A stretch of 64,000 nt of DNA from an uncultured Verrucomicrobiota bacterium (lineage in GTDB: Bacteria; Verrucomicrobiota; Verrucomicrobiia; Opitutales; Opitutaceae): the NCBI GenBank assembly GCA_913058185.1, contig CAJXQX010000002.1, positions 1-64,000 of the forward strand, given 5' to 3'. Shown piece by piece: positions 63,977-64,000 of this stretch. How positions within the stretch are numbered: position 1 is the stretch's first letter; each line of letters opens with the position of its first letter. Both the position numbers and the translations under genes were made by a program. Below the pieces are notes generated by a model, which saw nothing but the letters and a program-made list of their open reading frames with translations, was not told where the DNA came from and made no database searches.

Positions 63977-64000
63977 CCACATTATTGTGATGAAATCCAT

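Noticed and set aside
63815-64000. Minus-strand frame of 61 codons at the right edge
   Set aside because: Runs through the hairpin and the end of the response regulator; no start context or protein pattern.

Overview
The window looks like a marine, Opitutales-type Verrucomicrobiota chromosome carrying a large locus for degrading sulfated polysaccharide. The evidence is: eight type I sulfatase domains; Planctomycetes-Verrucomicrobia-type cytochrome/dehydrogenase proteins; a DUF1592/DUF1552 pair; a TonB-dependent receptor with the SPFEVDA N-terminus common in Opitutales and no SusD partner; and AT-poor coding sequence. A (broken) GH29 alpha-L-fucosidase, a class II aldolase of the fuculose-phosphate type and several beta-helix proteins that resemble GH141 point to a fucose-rich sulfated glycan such as fucoidan. 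That substrate is inference.

Layout. 0-4.2 kb is core-like: the 3' end of monomeric isocitrate dehydrogenase, an MBL-fold hydrolase, a frameshifted PAS sensor kinase and tRNA-Cys. 4.4-15 kb (minus strand): two sulfatases, a DUF6786-like secreted protein, and a translationally coupled ThuA / SGNH-like / giant PVC cytochrome operon. 15-21 kb: GH20 hexosaminidase, metallophosphoesterase, EEP phosphatase, sulfatase, cupin. 21-30 kb: a GH28-like / DUF1080 (broken) / cytochrome / beta-propeller operon, then a beta-helix protein fused to a sulfatase. 30-32 kb (plus strand): a secreted lectin-like protein and a RelE-type toxin-antitoxin pair. 32-38 kb: sulfatase, DUF1552 and DUF1592 proteins. 38-52 kb: two more beta-helix proteins, one fused to an esterase, a sulfatase, the broken GH29, the aldolase, a beta-helix/PDZ protein and a sulfatase. 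52-61 kb: a DapA-family remnant, the TonB receptor, a putative TIM-barrel glycosidase, a sulfatase and a GH43-like propeller. 61-64 kb (plus strand): a sensor kinase with a large extracytoplasmic carbohydrate-binding-like region and its NarL-type response regulator.

How it fits together. The TonB receptor would import sulfated oligosaccharides. Exported sulfatases, an esterase and glycosidases would strip and cut them. The PVC cytochromes and beta-propeller proteins would oxidise sugars in the periplasm, and the aldolase would feed deoxysugar carbon to the cytoplasm. The terminal two-component system is a natural candidate sensor.

The main new observation is a recurring intergenic dyad, CCCC-N6/7-GGGG (best form TACCCC-N7-GGGGAT). 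It lies upstream of the first gene of at least five separate minus-strand operons; two copies agree at 17 of 19 bases. Other points are the repeated use of one beta-helix module alone, fused to a sulfatase, or fused to an esterase, and several disrupted genes, two of which carry both a nonsense codon and a one-base indel.
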